Shown here: positions 1 to 12,725 of the stretch, piece after piece
Numbering within the stretch: position 1 is the first letter of the stretch
Layout: the number at the start of each line of letters is the position of its first letter
Source: Lunularia cruciata
Taxonomy: Eukaryota; Streptophyta; Marchantiopsida; Lunulariales; Lunulariaceae
Length of the DNA stretch: 64,000 nt
Assembly (NCBI GenBank): GCA_948567375.1
Contig: OX419759.1
Coordinates: forward strand, 2,767,303-2,831,302
Reading direction: 5' to 3'
Made by a program: the position numbers and the translations under genes
The notes under the pieces: model-generated
Told to the model about the DNA's origin: nothing
The model's database searches: none
What the model saw: only the letters and a program-made list of their open reading frames with translations

Positions 1-285
1 CGAGTCCAGGAAGAGTGGAAGGGCCTCCATAGCCATGGCATTTCCCACCAGCAAAGTCACCAGCAGCAAGTGCTGATTTTGGACAACTGGAAGGATTTTT
101 GCTGCATGCCTTTGTTCTTCAGGCTTCCCAGATTTTCTAATGACCTCTAAGTCGACGAGGCCCAAGGACATGAGCCCCAAGGTGAGACCGGACATAAGGC
201 CCGAGAAAGCCAGAAGACCTACAATTGCGCCAATGTAAAACCAGAAGGTGTCCTTGCAGCAATGCTGCTGAATTGTATGCCCCAT
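1..285 (-). CDS. CNNM/DUF21 membrane protein, N-terminal part (runs off the left edge)
   Basis: The minus strand is open from an ATG at 285-283 to base 1 (95 codons, no stop). The product starts [20 protein letters not shown], then has a hydrophobic segment at about residues 15-40 containing [20 protein letters not shown]. It continues with a [20 protein letters not shown]-like stretch and a second hydrophobic part with [19 protein letters not shown]. These are the hallmarks of the CNNM (DUF21) transmembrane domain that precedes paired CBS domains in plant CBSDUF proteins and in CNNM/Mam3/CorC-type magnesium or metal-efflux proteins. Only the first part of the domain is inside the window; the CBS domains should lie further left. 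The start is well placed because family members carry a CC-x3-FW motif close to their N terminus. The transported ion cannot be read from this fragment. Confidence 0.88.
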   Translation of the reverse strand, partial: MGHTIQQHCCKDTFWFYIGAIVGLLAFSGLMSGLTLGLMSLGLVDLEVIRKSGKPEEQRHAAKILPVVQNQHLLLVTLLVGNAMAMEALPLFLDS

Positions 286-1248
286 GTTTGAACACGGTTT
301 TGCAGTTCAAAATATCAGCAGTAAATCAACTGTAGACATTTGGTGCACAAGTATATACACTTAGTCGATGAAATTGACGTTGAGAACGTCGATGAACCTG
401 AAATTGCTGCTGTCTATAGCTAGAATCATCATAACATACAACTCCCAAACAGGTGGAGAACAATGTACACCGAAGACTAGCCCACTAGACAAGTGCGATA
501 GAGGAGGTCCTGCGGTTGATGATACCAGCTTGTAGCTGTGGCGATAATGTGTTCATACAGAGCTAAATGGTGCATGGCTCGAAATTCACCTTCTCAGAGG
601 TATCTAATATCCATTCCTGTGTAAGGAGGGCGTCACCCGAAGCTCAGGCTAAGCGAGAGCAAGGCATGGAGGCAGAACGTAAAAGATGCTCCAGCTGCAG
701 CTCAGATGGTGCTCCGAACAGATCCAGAAGTGCCATGTGAACGTTCGTTTGACCTCGATACTTCTGCTTCCCTCGCTTATAACACGAGCCGTTTTGCCAA
801 GTTCCAATCTAAACTCCATTCGGAGCTGATCGACGACAACAGCAGCCTCGAGTTTGGACACTCCACTGAGGAGAGCCGTATGACACTTTACCTGGTCCTA
901 GATTCCGAATTACAAAGTGGTGGATCTGAGGGCAATCAGTGGATAATTTTTGCTCGATCTACCCGATTGATGCTCTCGCCCAGTTCCGTGTCTGAGTGGG
1001 CTGGGCAGACGGCTGGCTGTACAGACAGACGGGCACTCACTCCTCCACTTTACCCCGTTCGGTGCAGACAGTGACTGCTGAAGTTCACACGGGAAGTGTC
1101 TGGATGAAAGCAGTTACATACTCCCAACTCAACAGCAACGAAGCGGACAGTGAAGGAGACATATCCCATCTCGACCACACACAGAACAACTGCAGGACAG
1201 GTTCCGATTCCTTTTACCAAGTAATCAAAATTGTTTTACCATGTAATC
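286..1248. other. Upstream region of the DUF21 gene, no gene seen
   Basis: This is the presumed promoter and 5' leader side of the minus-strand DUF21 gene. Overlapping short ORFs at 649-1283 on both strands have no recognisable composition or domain. I see no further coding exon. Confidence 0.4.
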
Positions 1249-1302
1249 ATTTTACCTCTTTTGTCTCTCCCTATAAGGTTTGATGGGGTCTTCCCATCCT
1301 TG
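1249..1302 (+). repeat. Copy of a non-LTR element 3' tail (partial)
   Basis: The stretch from ATTTTACCTCTTTTGTCTCT through TTGATGGGGTCTTCCCATCC closely matches the 3' end of the non-LTR element at 60749-60812. It lacks the GGGGCTTAGCCCC stem seen in the other two copies. Coding sequence of the element does not precede it, so it is either a severely 5'-truncated insertion or a short element sharing the tail. Confidence 0.5.
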
Positions 1303-2015
1303 ATGTGTTCTACGTGGTCGCCCTTTTGTAAAAGTAATCAAAGGCCCCGTCCCCTTAACAACCCCTAAACAGCTTCATAATTTTCAAGTGACCGCACAGG
1401 CCCAATGATGAATGATTCTGGTTTACGAATCACCAAAAACTTGAACGGTTACGTCCAAACAGAACCACGTTCAACCTGCATCTCGTTCCCCGTACATGTA
1501 CAACAAGTGAATGTGAGTAAGTCTATTCCAGTATTTAGCCCGTTCGCTCGCTTGCTGGCCCGTACTCAGCCTTCAATATATCCTCCGTTCGTACGGTATA
1601 TGTCTCCATGACGAACAGCAAGCACTTAATGCCGGCCGAAGGTGCCCTTTCTAGTCGCCTTTCGGTCTTTTCCCTCACCAAATTAAGTCTATGTGGAGCC
1701 CCCTCGAGTGGCCGTATCTTTCTCCAAGTCTGGCATAGATTGGAGAAAGGTATGATAGATAGATAAAATGCGACACTGCCATCAAAATATCCAAAAGAAT
1801 AGAACTCGAAGGAGGGCCAAATACAGGATGGGGTAGGCGGGATAGGCGCCAGCCTACTTCTTCAGGATTCTTACTTCCCCTTCTGTCTCCAAGCTGCTGA
1901 GATCAAAGTTCAACACACGTAAAGTGTCAATTCCCCCACCAGACATATCTATCCCCATCCATTCTGCACAATCTGCAGTAAATGTAAGCTGCAAGTATCC
2001 TCCCAAGTTACTGTT

Positions 2016-2110
2016 ATTGGGGCTTAGCCCCATTTTACTTGTGTTACCCTCTTTGGCTTTTCCTTGTACGGCTCGATGGGGTCTTTCCCATCCTTCTTGA
2101 TTTCACACGC
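2016..2110 (+). repeat. Copy of a non-LTR element 3' tail with GGGGCTTAGCCCC stem
   Basis: ATTGGGGCTTAGCCCCATTTTAC at 2016-2038 matches 60737-60759. It is followed by a diverged spacer and then CCTTGTACGGCTCGATGGGG and TCTTTCCCATCCTTCTTGAT, as in the element's tail. The sequence TGGGGCT-T-AGCCCCA is a 7-bp perfect inverted repeat around one base. No coding part of the element is attached. Confidence 0.6.
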
Positions 2111-5100
2111 GGTCGCTTTTTTCACTGGTCCAGATGATCGCAGGAGGTTACCATCTCATGTTCTTCTCCTCCATAATCGTGTGACACGTACGTATTCCTG
2201 ATACCAGATTGGAACTACGCTTTTTTTCATTCCACCTGAAGAAGCTCTAAGATTCATCCGGACTTCTCTTTCTGGTAGTAACACGTGAATTCACTCGAAA
2301 GTTTTTATAGTGCACATAGTGGTGGTGTGCCAGCCAGCAATGGCTGCCGAGTTAGTTTCCGTATAATACGCCAGAATACATCATACATAATACATCATGT
2401 CGAGCAAATTACGACAACAGTGTTGTGACTCCTGACATGAAATCATTACCATCAAGAGATCAATTGCTTGCTCATGATTTCGTGCAGTGATGGAAACGCT
2501 TCGAGCATCTGGTTCCCATGCAGAGCATGCTTAACGAACTGCATGCAATTGATGGGCTACTACTTTCAACCATGAACTGATTTCACTAAACTGGCTGTCA
2601 CAGTCTTTACAGTAGACATCCATAGGTTCTACCTCAGTACTTGCTTTCAAACAATTTGGTACTCACACGACACCAGATACCATAGTCGCCATGCCAAGGC
2701 TCACTATCAGGATAAAATCATATCTGAAATTATATGCATGTGTTGGTCGGCAATTGCAGACGGTGAGGTTCTTTTCAAAGCTCGAAGTTTGAAACTTCTT
2801 ATAAAGCAAAGGATCTTCGAGCTATCCACATTAGCAGCAAAGTAAAAAAGACATGTTATTGCTAAGTATTCAATCCGTGTCCTTCTACATGTAATTGTCA
2901 AGTATTCAATCCAGTTCTACAACATTGGCCTCACTCTTCGTATTCCTAAAAGTTGCTATTTAATAGACCATGTGGTTGGAGACAAAGCCGCACTAATGAA
3001 CTAACGCTGGAGGAGGTTGATGCCATAAGTCTCCTACTGAGGTTGCATAGTTGCAGAATTTGTTGGAAGGCTTTGTGCCATGAAAGACAGAGCACCGTTG
3101 TATGTGAAGACCGACGTTACGCTAGAGCGACCTTTTGACCCTTGGGTGGTAACATTGACGATTGAGTGAGGGTAGAATCGCTACAAAGGAGTAAGCAGTA
3201 AGGCCTCTGCCTCTTACTCTCTTATTTCAATTGTCTTTTAGAATCCAAAAGGCATCCAGTTAAGAGTAGTGAGAGGATAGAGATTGTCTTCTTCATTGCT
3301 CTGTTTCTTCCTAAATTACTTTACGGTGATTAGTTTATTTATTACTGTCCTGCGTGTAGTAATTTTTTTCCCGATTTTTTAGATGCGGTTTGATTTTGAC
3401 ATGTGACTACTCTTGATGAAATTCATGATAAATAAAGCCCATGTTCTTATACATTATTAATAAATATATATACCTAATTTTCAAGTTTTATAATAATATA
3501 TTTTTCAATTTCAGAAGTGGCACGAGTCTTCTCATTTCTTATTGCGATGCACATTAGAGATAAACGACCTAAATCTAAATGGAGATCATATAAAGAATAA
3601 GAATAACGAAATTATGGAGTGGAGGAGGATGTAAGTTGTCAAATCCGGCAACTGTGAAATGGATAAAATAGAAAATTCGAGGCAGTGAAGGGTTTCTTTT
3701 ACTTTGATTTTCAGTTTTTAAAAACACCAATGAAGTATGTCATACTTTATCTCCTTAGCCTTTAGCAGTACGTGAAAGTTTCATAACCCAATGAAGATAT
3801 TCAAAGCAATGAGGTATACGTCATGATAATAATGAGTATATTCCTGAGTATAATGTCCCTACGTTATCACGTAAAGACTTCAATAGCTTCTATGACATTG
3901 AGCTATCATTTTACTTAAAAAATTTGAATTATATATATATATTAAAGATACATCTATCTCAACTCATCATATCCAATGTTCATGATTTTTGTCATTTCCT
4001 TGTTTGGTGAACTTAAATTGCAAATTTCACAATGATGAGATTCCAGCCTAAAATTTTCTGCTGTGTTGGAGTACTTTTTGCATCTGAGTTTGAGTTATGA
4101 AGTTTCAATTTAAATCCTGGATGGTAAAGGATAAAGCGGTTAGGACAGACAATCATAATTTTCGAAGTATGAGAAACTAAATTTTGCACTTAGTAGTGTA
4201 TATCGTGTTTAAAACAAACACAAACAATCATAAGCATGAACATAAAGGTTTACTTGCAGTTATGTAATCGAGTCTTTGAGCACATAGACTCACCTAATAT
4301 CAAGAAGAGAAGATACAAACTAAAATCATTCATTTGGACTAATTTTTAGCATATATATAACACAGTGTAAAATTCTAATAAACTGAACGTCTGCATTAAA
4401 AGAAAATGCTCTTAATTCTTGATATTGGTGTAAAATCCTTTTCTCCAAATTACTACACTATGAGGAATTATATCTGAAGGTGATACAAAAAAATTTTATG
4501 GAATTTTTTCTTTTTTAGGTGTTTATTTAAGTTGTTCTCTTTTTGACAAAACCTTCAAAACATTTCATTCTCCACTAATTCAAGAATATTTCTATCTTTT
4601 TAAGACAAACATTATAAATTTTAATTTTGTGGTAGGTCTCTAAAAAGTAAAGACTGTAAATAAGCACATAAAGTCTTGCTTGATGAAACTATACCAAATC
4701 TATGTAGATGTAATTCATAATTTCAATTATTCTAGATAATAAGTTGTTTGTAGGCTTCATGATTTACAGCCTATGCATGGAATACTAGGGAGTTTCATTT
4801 ATAAATTATAAGGAATATTTATGGGAATAACTCTCTCCTCGCACAAGTTTTGGTGAGACCTTGTATGGATTTCAACAGAATCCCATACGAAGTTTGATGC
4901 GACCTTGTAAAGAAAGGGAATTTGAGATTGAATGGTCACATAATGGGCTTTTATGGGAAAAGAGAGCACTTCATGAGACCATTGAAATCTAATAAATGCA
5001 TGCTATTGGAAAGAAAACTAATAATAATGAGAAATGTAACTAAGTGAAATGTGACATGTGGCACTTGAATTTTGCAGATTTTGACACATCATTTGAAGAC

Positions 5101-6574
5101 CCATGAGATGTAAGAGCATCTTACTTCCAAATTTCCCTCCACTTCATATTCATAACATAGGGGGAGTTTGTTTTCTTTTGGTTCAATTTAAGGTTCTTTG
5201 TGTTCAATATTTGTTCATTGCGCAACACCCACAATTCTTTGCAATTGATACTCAAAAGGGAGTACTTAACTGCGGAGTCCTCTACTTTACTTCTCACTTT
5301 GCTTCTCGTTAAATCTCCAACTCCTCCCTCTCACTCTTCTCCTCAAGCAAGTGGAATTCTTGATCATCTTCTAATTGGTGGATTCATGGAGTTGGTGAGC
5401 ATAGTGTCTTCCTCAATGTCTTTGTCAATGACTTCCTCATATATGCTTTCCTTTATGATGCTTTAAAGGTAAAGTTAAAGCCAAGAAAGATAGATTTAGG
5501 ATGGTGGCTCATCATTATGTACCTATTTTATATTATTTTGATAATCTTGAGCACTTCAATTAGATTCATGGGGAGGTTGTAACAATCTAGTGCAAAAGAG
5601 CACCTACATTTAGTATGATGGCCACATTTCTCATGAATTTTAGGATAGAATTTCCAAGTACCATGGTATGGGATTGCTTGTGCAAGAAATGAGCAATATA
5701 TATGAAGTCTTACAAGTCTACCAAAATTTGAAAGGATAAATGTACTTGAGATGGCAACATAAAGAAAGAAATGAACAATGGATTTGAACCTATAAATGAC
5801 AAATTGAATCACAAATGTACTCATTTCCATAGAATGGATATTATTTGGATGCAAGCTAGTATATTTACTTCTTCTCTTTTAAGCATGGGGTTGGGAGGTG
5901 AAGCAAATATTTCTGAATCAAGATTTGGTCTCAAAGAAGAAGAGAAAGAGATTTGATGGATGATTTCCCTTTGTCCTATCACCCATAGACCTATCCTTCT
6001 GCAAGTATCCCTAGTGAGTTTGAGTTTGGAGAGGATACTCAACAAGTTCTAGAAGAAGAGAGTTTTTCATGCATGACACTCAACCTTATGTGAAAGATGT
6101 TTGTGTGGATGAGGTTATTTACATGGAGAAATTTGGGAGGATTGAAAGAACCAAAGGTTGACAAAGGTGGATTGAAAAATACACAAGATGACAAAGCAAG
6201 ACTTTGAGATGCACAAGAAGGAGACGGAGAATCAAATAAAATATAGTAGAGAAGAAAACAAAGAGTGAGGATTGAATGGAGAATTAAGAAAAGAAAGGTG
6301 TCTAAAGCTTATTCAAAATTGACACCCATTATAGCTACTTTTCTGCAAGGCCTTGCTAACCAATCAATGTTAAAGAGTGAGGCTATCGGAGTACAATAAA
6401 GATGTATATTTGTGGAAATAAAAGCTCCAAAATTGGCAAAGATAGGGAAATAGAAAGAAAAAGTGGAGGCAAATAAGATGTTGGCATCCAAGAAACTAAG
6501 ATCTAAATCAAAAAAGCATAAGCTCAAGGAGCGGAATCCCAAGTCCAATTGTTTCTATTCAATGATAATAGAAT
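2111..6574. other. AT-rich gene-free DNA
   Basis: Strongly AT-rich from about 3.3 kb, with a short (AT)n run near 3935. Scattered ORFs up to 108 codons on both strands show no motif or consistent reading frame. I find no RNA gene, LTR pair or recognisable exon. Confidence 0.45.
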
Positions 6575-6900
6575 TAGCAAAGGTGTGCAAATCAGCATAT
6601 GAGAGTAAAAATTTAATCACATCTTTTTCTAATACATGACATGATACAAATTGTAGTTTATAGTGATTATCCTAAATTTCTTGAGAACATTGTTTCTTTT
6701 TCTAATGCAAGATATGATAAGATTGGCAATAATGATAGAAATGGTAGTTATGGCGATAATCTTAAATTTCTTGAGAACACTTCTTCTATTTCTAATACAA
6801 GATGTGATACAATCAATGATAATGATACTAGTGACAATTATAGTGATGATCCTAAATTTCCCAAGAACACTCCTATTATAAGTGAGGGGGTGATCTTTAT
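6575..6900 (+). repeat. 90-bp tandem repeat, about three units, inside a 139-codon ORF
   Basis: The block GAT-x-AT-CCTAAATTTCTTGAGAACA recurs at 6665, 6755 and 6845, a period of exactly 90 bp. A partial earlier unit carries TTTTCTAATACATGACATGA near 6627. Because 90 is a multiple of three, the ORF at 6641-7060 stays open and encodes a 30-residue repeat (PKFLEN ... SNxRxDxIxxND). The encoded protein is not recognised. The downstream codons 6890-7060 show no domain. It may be a relic of a repetitive coding sequence or simple tandem expansion in non-coding DNA. Confidence 0.6.
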
Positions 6901-7060
6901 TGTAGCACAATTACACTCCCTCTATCCCTCTACAAGTGCTAGAACAATCCATATGATCCTATTTAGATTTGAGTTAGAAGATAAACATACAAGTAAATAC
7001 TCATTCCCTTGTTTGTTCTCAATGGAGAGTCTTGGGAATATCATTGATGTGTCTTGGTGA

Positions 7061-9134
7061 ATGGACCATCTCTAAATGTCTCAATAGATTGCATTGGAAT
7101 GTCTTGTTTTGCTGATGTTTGATAGATTATTGTTTCACTATGGATTGTATTGGAACTATATTGGAATGTCTTATTTCACTCATGTTTTAACTTGCAGTAA
7201 AATAGTTTGATACATGGTTTTTTTGGTTTTAAATATTGAGCAAGTTGGGATTAGGGATCTCAAGGCTAGGGGAGCCATATAACACGCTATGAGTTTACCT
7301 AGGTTAGGGACCTCAAGAGCTCTAGGAGCCGTAGAAGAGGTTGTAGGGTTTAGCATGGCTATTTAGGATGCCCATGGGAAAACTTAGTGTTTCTAGTGTC
7401 TTGGGGTTTAGTAGAAAGAGTTATAGGGAATTGGCTCTTTCCAAAGCATGGTGTACAATCCTCTAAATGAAATAAACACCAATGGTCAAAAAGAATTTAT
7501 GGTCAATATTTTTTAAGGATGATCCTCCAATTTTGAACCTTATGCACCAATACGCAAACCAGTGAGAATCTTGAATTGTCCTTGCAACCTAATACTGAAT
7601 GGATTTAATAAACCCCATTGGTTTCTTATTTCATAATTTGATCATTAAATTTGTAAGGTGAGCTTGGCCTTGTGAAAAAAAGACCAGCCAATGAGCTGAC
7701 TTCACATACGTCCATTCCCAACGAGGTTGGTAATGTTATAGCAAATTGGAAAATATAGTAGATATTTCACATCAAGTCAATACAACTACTATTCTAGGAA
7801 TGTCTTCCTCATCCTTGGTGTATCTCAACAAGTCGGGCTGTTAGGCACCACTCTTCAAATACAACCTAAGAATAATATAGATTTTGAAACAAACATTAAT
7901 AAAAAAGACCGTATACATGACAAGAAAGCCTATTTTCTAGAGTTATGAAGTTAGCATTAGTCTCAATGCTAACTGATAAGATAGATTTCTCAATTGCTGG
8001 TTGTCTGAATATGTACCACAATAGATTGAGGAATTGGATCAAGAGTTCTAGACCATACACCAAGTAAGAGTGGTATAATATCTAACAGATGGAGGATTTA
8101 GAACTGAAGCTAGGAGATTACCTTAAGGTCATCCATATTGTTCAATTGGGGCTTCATATATCACAATAGAACCAGTCAATAGAGCAAATATCTGGTCAAA
8201 GATGTTGTTTAGGTTGTTGCATCACCTTGTTTCATAACAAAAGAGATCACAATCTACATGTATAAAGTGGTCAAAACTTTCAATACAATATCACATCATT
8301 ACTTTTCTTTCTCAAAATAGTTCTATAATGTAAATGAAAAGCTTGAGAGTTAAGTAACATGGAAGGAAGTTGATATATGTTCAATCCAAATCATAAAATT
8401 ATTGTGGCAACAATTGGATCTTTGAATGATGACAAAAAGTAAGTGTAGTTGCTAATTTTAATGGTTTTTGATTGACACAAGATAGTAGAAAATGTCCCTA
8501 CTCAGATTGACCGGAAGAAAACACCATACAATAGACCCTGCACTTGGGCTATTGAATGCGATTAGTCCCATATCTTGCAAACAAGATAAATTAAAAGAAA
8601 AAAAGTTGCCATTGTTATCAAAGATAGAACAATCTAAGAAAAATATAAGTAGAAGTCACCAAGGTGAAAATACAACAAAACACCACAAGAGTCAAATATG
8701 ATTGATAGTATGTCAATATTCAAAGATTGAAAGTAATAAATTTAATCATAAAAAACATATGCACATGTACACATGTACAAATGAAGTAAATATTATCTAA
8801 TATCACGGGGGCCTAAAATTTGACCTAAAATATGGTGCCTAACATGGGCCTACACTCCATGTCTTTATCCTCTCAATCATTGCATCCAAGTGTTGAAATG
8901 AGGAGGCATGAAATTTGGACTAAAAAACCACAAGCTATGCCTCTCCTCATATGTTAGCAATGGATCTTGAAAGAACTCTACTAAACCATCATAAGGATTT
9001 ATGTTATAATCTTCTAGCCTACCAAATGACCACGCTTAGGTACAAAGTTAATCAAATAGAGCAAAGAGGTTCTAAATCTCTCTAAAGGATCTAGCAAGAG
9101 GCCATGATATGAAATATGAGCTTATGTATACATT
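7061..9134. other. AT-rich gene-free DNA
   Basis: No exon, RNA gene or clear repeat boundary recognised. A single unsupported 69-codon ORF lies at 8492-8701. Confidence 0.4.
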
Positions 9135-10797
9135 TTATGAGAAGGAGCAAATTGAGGAGGGTATAAAGCACCGTATGGATGGTTTGTAGATATTGAGCCA
9201 CCACACTATCAAAAGATCATAAATACATATGGAACACTCATGAAATGCATTGTAAGGTCTAAGTCTCAAGTCTCTAGTTTGCATTACTAAACCATCTACC
9301 TTGGTAAATATGCTCATAAAGCACTTTTATGTACAAAATCCCTCTGGTAGGAATCCATTGTTGCATATGGAACAAAGGAGGTGACTCATGCCCATCTTCA
9401 AGCCATCTGCCTAGATTAGAACCTCAAATTAGGACACAAAATATGATATGAAATCTCTAACTCCAAGATGAGATACATAACAAAAAGAACTTGAGCCTCT
9501 AAATGAAGTTCATCCAAACCACTCTATCAATGAAAACCATTGAGCAAAAGGAGGACTACTACCCCACATCAAATATGCTATACATCCAAGATCCAAAACT
9601 ATAATTTTCCTATGCACATGTGTAGAGTAAATAATACAAGGAATGAAGTGTTGATAAGAGTACATCCTTTGTATCAAATCTTCTAATCTTACAACTTCAT
9701 CTCTCAAACTCATCCTCCTCTCCTCAAGCCACTCCATCTCACTATCCACATCTCAAAAAGGAAGTGGGCAAAGGACCTTGGGAAGATGCTACAACAAGAC
9801 TATCAATAAAATCTCTTTCAACAGTTTGCATCCCTTGAGTCTCCATCTCCCAACTAATAGTTTGAGTTCTGTTACATATGTCTCATGAGTCTCCATCTTT
9901 ATCTCAATCCCCAAATCCATTGCTTTAGTCTCCATATCTATTTGAGTCCCACTAGTGTGCATTTGTGCTCCAAGTTGGATCCCAACATCATGTGTAATAC
10001 ATCAATCTCTCTTGGACCTCACCACAGGTAGTATAACTCCACCTTCATTATACTCTAAATCAATATCAAAATGGGTGTCATCTATAGTACATCCTCTCTA
10101 ATAACATCCAAGATATTATCAAAGATAGAATCATGAAACAGATATATGCAAAATTAATATTTATACAACTTAAAGTTAGTTGATGGAAATTTGGTTTACT
10201 TCTCCATTATTGAGTACAATACATGGAAGCATTGACTACTCTAATCTCACTCAAAAAATTCAAAAAATTTAGATTATAGTCACTTTCTTCCTCCTCCAAG
10301 TGAAGATACTTTGCCTTATGCCTCTTGTTTGTTAGCTCAACTTGTCCTATCAAACCACTCTCCACAAAAATATGAGTGAGAGATTGTCCCACAAAAGTCT
10401 ACATGAAGTGTCTTTCGATGATTCAATTGCATTTGTAATGAAACCAACTTTGTTGACCATTGGAAGATTTAACTTGGGCCAATCATAATACTCAAATGAG
10501 GATTGTGGAATCTTTTTTTTCACATATAGTATCATAGGCTCTTGTACCAGATTTAGTCTCCTTGCAATCAGTAGTGCATTCACTATTTGAAACAAATTCT
10601 CCAAGTTGGGAATACATTTTTTTGGCCAAATACCTCATTGATGTTAAGTCTTGGATGGGAAACCAATCCTCTACTAAATTACTCTTTTCTCCAATCCTTC
10701 TTATCCCACTCATCCTTTGTGGAATTGCAAAGAACTCTCCTATCATTCTCAAACTCAAACTCAAACTAAAATCTTTGCCATGCATTTTTCCTATCAA
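9135..10797 (-). pseudogene. Frameshifted coding relic of unknown family
   Basis: Several minus-strand ORFs follow each other in consistent order and overlap at frameshifts: 10797-10492, 10604-10350, 10392-10207, a stretch around 10000-9780, 9749-9510 and perhaps 9317-9135. Their composition looks protein-like. The first contains SLSLSLRMIGEFFAIP and VEDWFPIQDL. The second contains SSFEYYDWPKLNLP. The third contains LHLEEEESDYNLNFLNFLSE. The 9.5-9.8 kb part contains ERDFIDSLVVASSQGPLP followed, after a shift, by DSEMEWLEERRMSLRDEVVRLEDL, which looks like a coiled coil. I do not recognise the family. It is probably a decayed repetitive-element ORF, but no LTR or terminal repeat was tied to it. 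Confidence 0.4.
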
Positions 10798-11019
10798 AAT
10801 ACCTTTGTCCCAAGTCCTTGCAAATGTTGTACAAACATGAACCTAGAGATAAACATGGAGAATCAGATTTTATCATGGAATAGAATCTACAAGCTTGAAA
10901 ACTAAGTCAACTTATTAGGACAAAGTTTATGAAAAATTTACTCATGAGATGAGAATGGAAACTTTACTTCTAGAATTTAAAAAAATCATCAAGATCTGAA
11001 GAATCCAAGCTAAGATTGC

Positions 11020-11350
11020 ACTACCACGAGCATTGAGTGCCAAGGAACAACGCTTGGGCCCAAGCACAATACCTGGTGCACAAAGCATCATATTGAGCAC
11101 CAAGCTCCATTTTGCATTGTGCATCATGGTGCGGTGCTTTGAGTACGGTGCTCTATGTCAATCTGAGCAAAACACCACATGGTGTGGTGATCATACTCTG
11201 ATTAGAGCACTAGTAAGGAACTTGGGATGGTGTTTTGAGCACAATGTTGTGCTCCAAGTGTGGTGCTCTAAGTGTTGATTGGAGCACCATACTTAGAATG
11301 AGGAGCTTGGCACTATGCCGAGTAGGGTGCTTCAAGCTTAGAGCTTGGTG
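11020..11350. repeat. GCAC/GTGC-rich short-motif repeat
   Basis: Variants of GAGCACCA, GGTGCTC, GGTGCTTTGAG and CAAGCTTAGAGCTTGG recur about every 20-40 bases in both orientations. GC and motif density are unlike the AT-rich flanks. Several copies are mutually inverted, so the strand can fold locally. No protein or RNA family was recognised. Confidence 0.4.
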
Positions 11351-12725
11351 TTGTGCCATGCTAAATAACCCTAAATGTGGAAGTTTCACATTAGATTTCT
11401 CAACACTAGAAATCCAACCACCAAATGTACCCCACAAGTGCAAATAGTTTTTTCATTCCATACAATCTCTAGACAACAATTTGCAATTCTAGATAACACT
11501 TATTTTTCTCTATAGCTTTGCTTGGAAACTCCCTTCAGGACATTAAATTCAAATACATGACTTGGAAAATAGTAAATGGCTAAATTCAAATACAAGACTT
11601 GGAAAGTAGTAGATGTTGATCATATATCATGTACTTGAGGAATTGACATACCTCTAAAATAAGGTATTCCAAACCAAGTGCTGATTTCAAACCCAAGTAA
11701 TCTAAGTCTGTTTCTCAAATTTCTTTGATTTGTGCCTTATCACTCCATCACCATTTTATAAATATTTTATCCTTAGCAATGGTATGGAATCAAATTAACC
11801 ATGGGCTTGCACTTGGATCCTCCATGTTTTCTTCATCAATCATCCTATAATATTATCCCTTGTTCTCTTGCATAACTATCTCAATTTCCATAGTTACCCG
11901 CTTGCTTCTATCAAATTCTGCTTCATAGTTTCAATTGCAATGAAGTTTCACTCCTTCTTTTGTCAAATGGTACTTCTTAAATCTTAAACCCATAGAAAAT
12001 CCAATGAATATCTCTCCTCTTTCTAATCTCTCACTTCTAAATGCAAATAACTTCCCACCAATTCCCAAACATTTCTACCTTCTCTTCTCCTTTTTCTCAT
12101 CTCTTCCTCAAATGGTGGTAACAACAATGCGGGTCCCATAGTCTCCAAGTTCAAACTCAAGCTTGCATACAATAATGTGGGTCACGTAGAACTCCAAGAT
12201 GCGGGTCTTGTGGTATTGCATTATGTGCAATGATGAGCTTTAATAATAGAACTCCAAAACTATATACATCACTCTTCTCCGTTAACCCATGAGTACTTAG
12301 CTATTTATGGTCCATGTAACATAAGGATCATATAACAAATGATACTTGATTAGAAAGAAATTGAATTGGTTAGATGGTTGGGAAAGAAGCCGGCTAGCTG
12401 AATTTTAAAACCTTACAAAAGCAAGAGCAAGAGTTCTATTGGATGTCACTAAACATACTATATTCATTCTCAAAAGGAACATATTTGAGAGCTCTTGAAG
12501 TTAGGGGCTAAATGTTGTATGTTTGAGGCATGCCAAGTACCTACTTGGCATGCCCCAAATATCAATGCTCATAGTTTTGGCATTGGCTTTAGAGTGTCCG
12601 CTTGGATTACTGTGAGCTAGACCAAAATTTGCAACTTGCAAATCAAGGTTTGGAAGGTCATGATCCATACAAACCAAAATCAATGTAAGATATCCTACAA
12701 TTGGAATTGACTACACATTGGAACT
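11351..12725. other. AT-rich gene-free DNA
   Basis: No supported gene. Short ORFs only. Confidence 0.4.
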
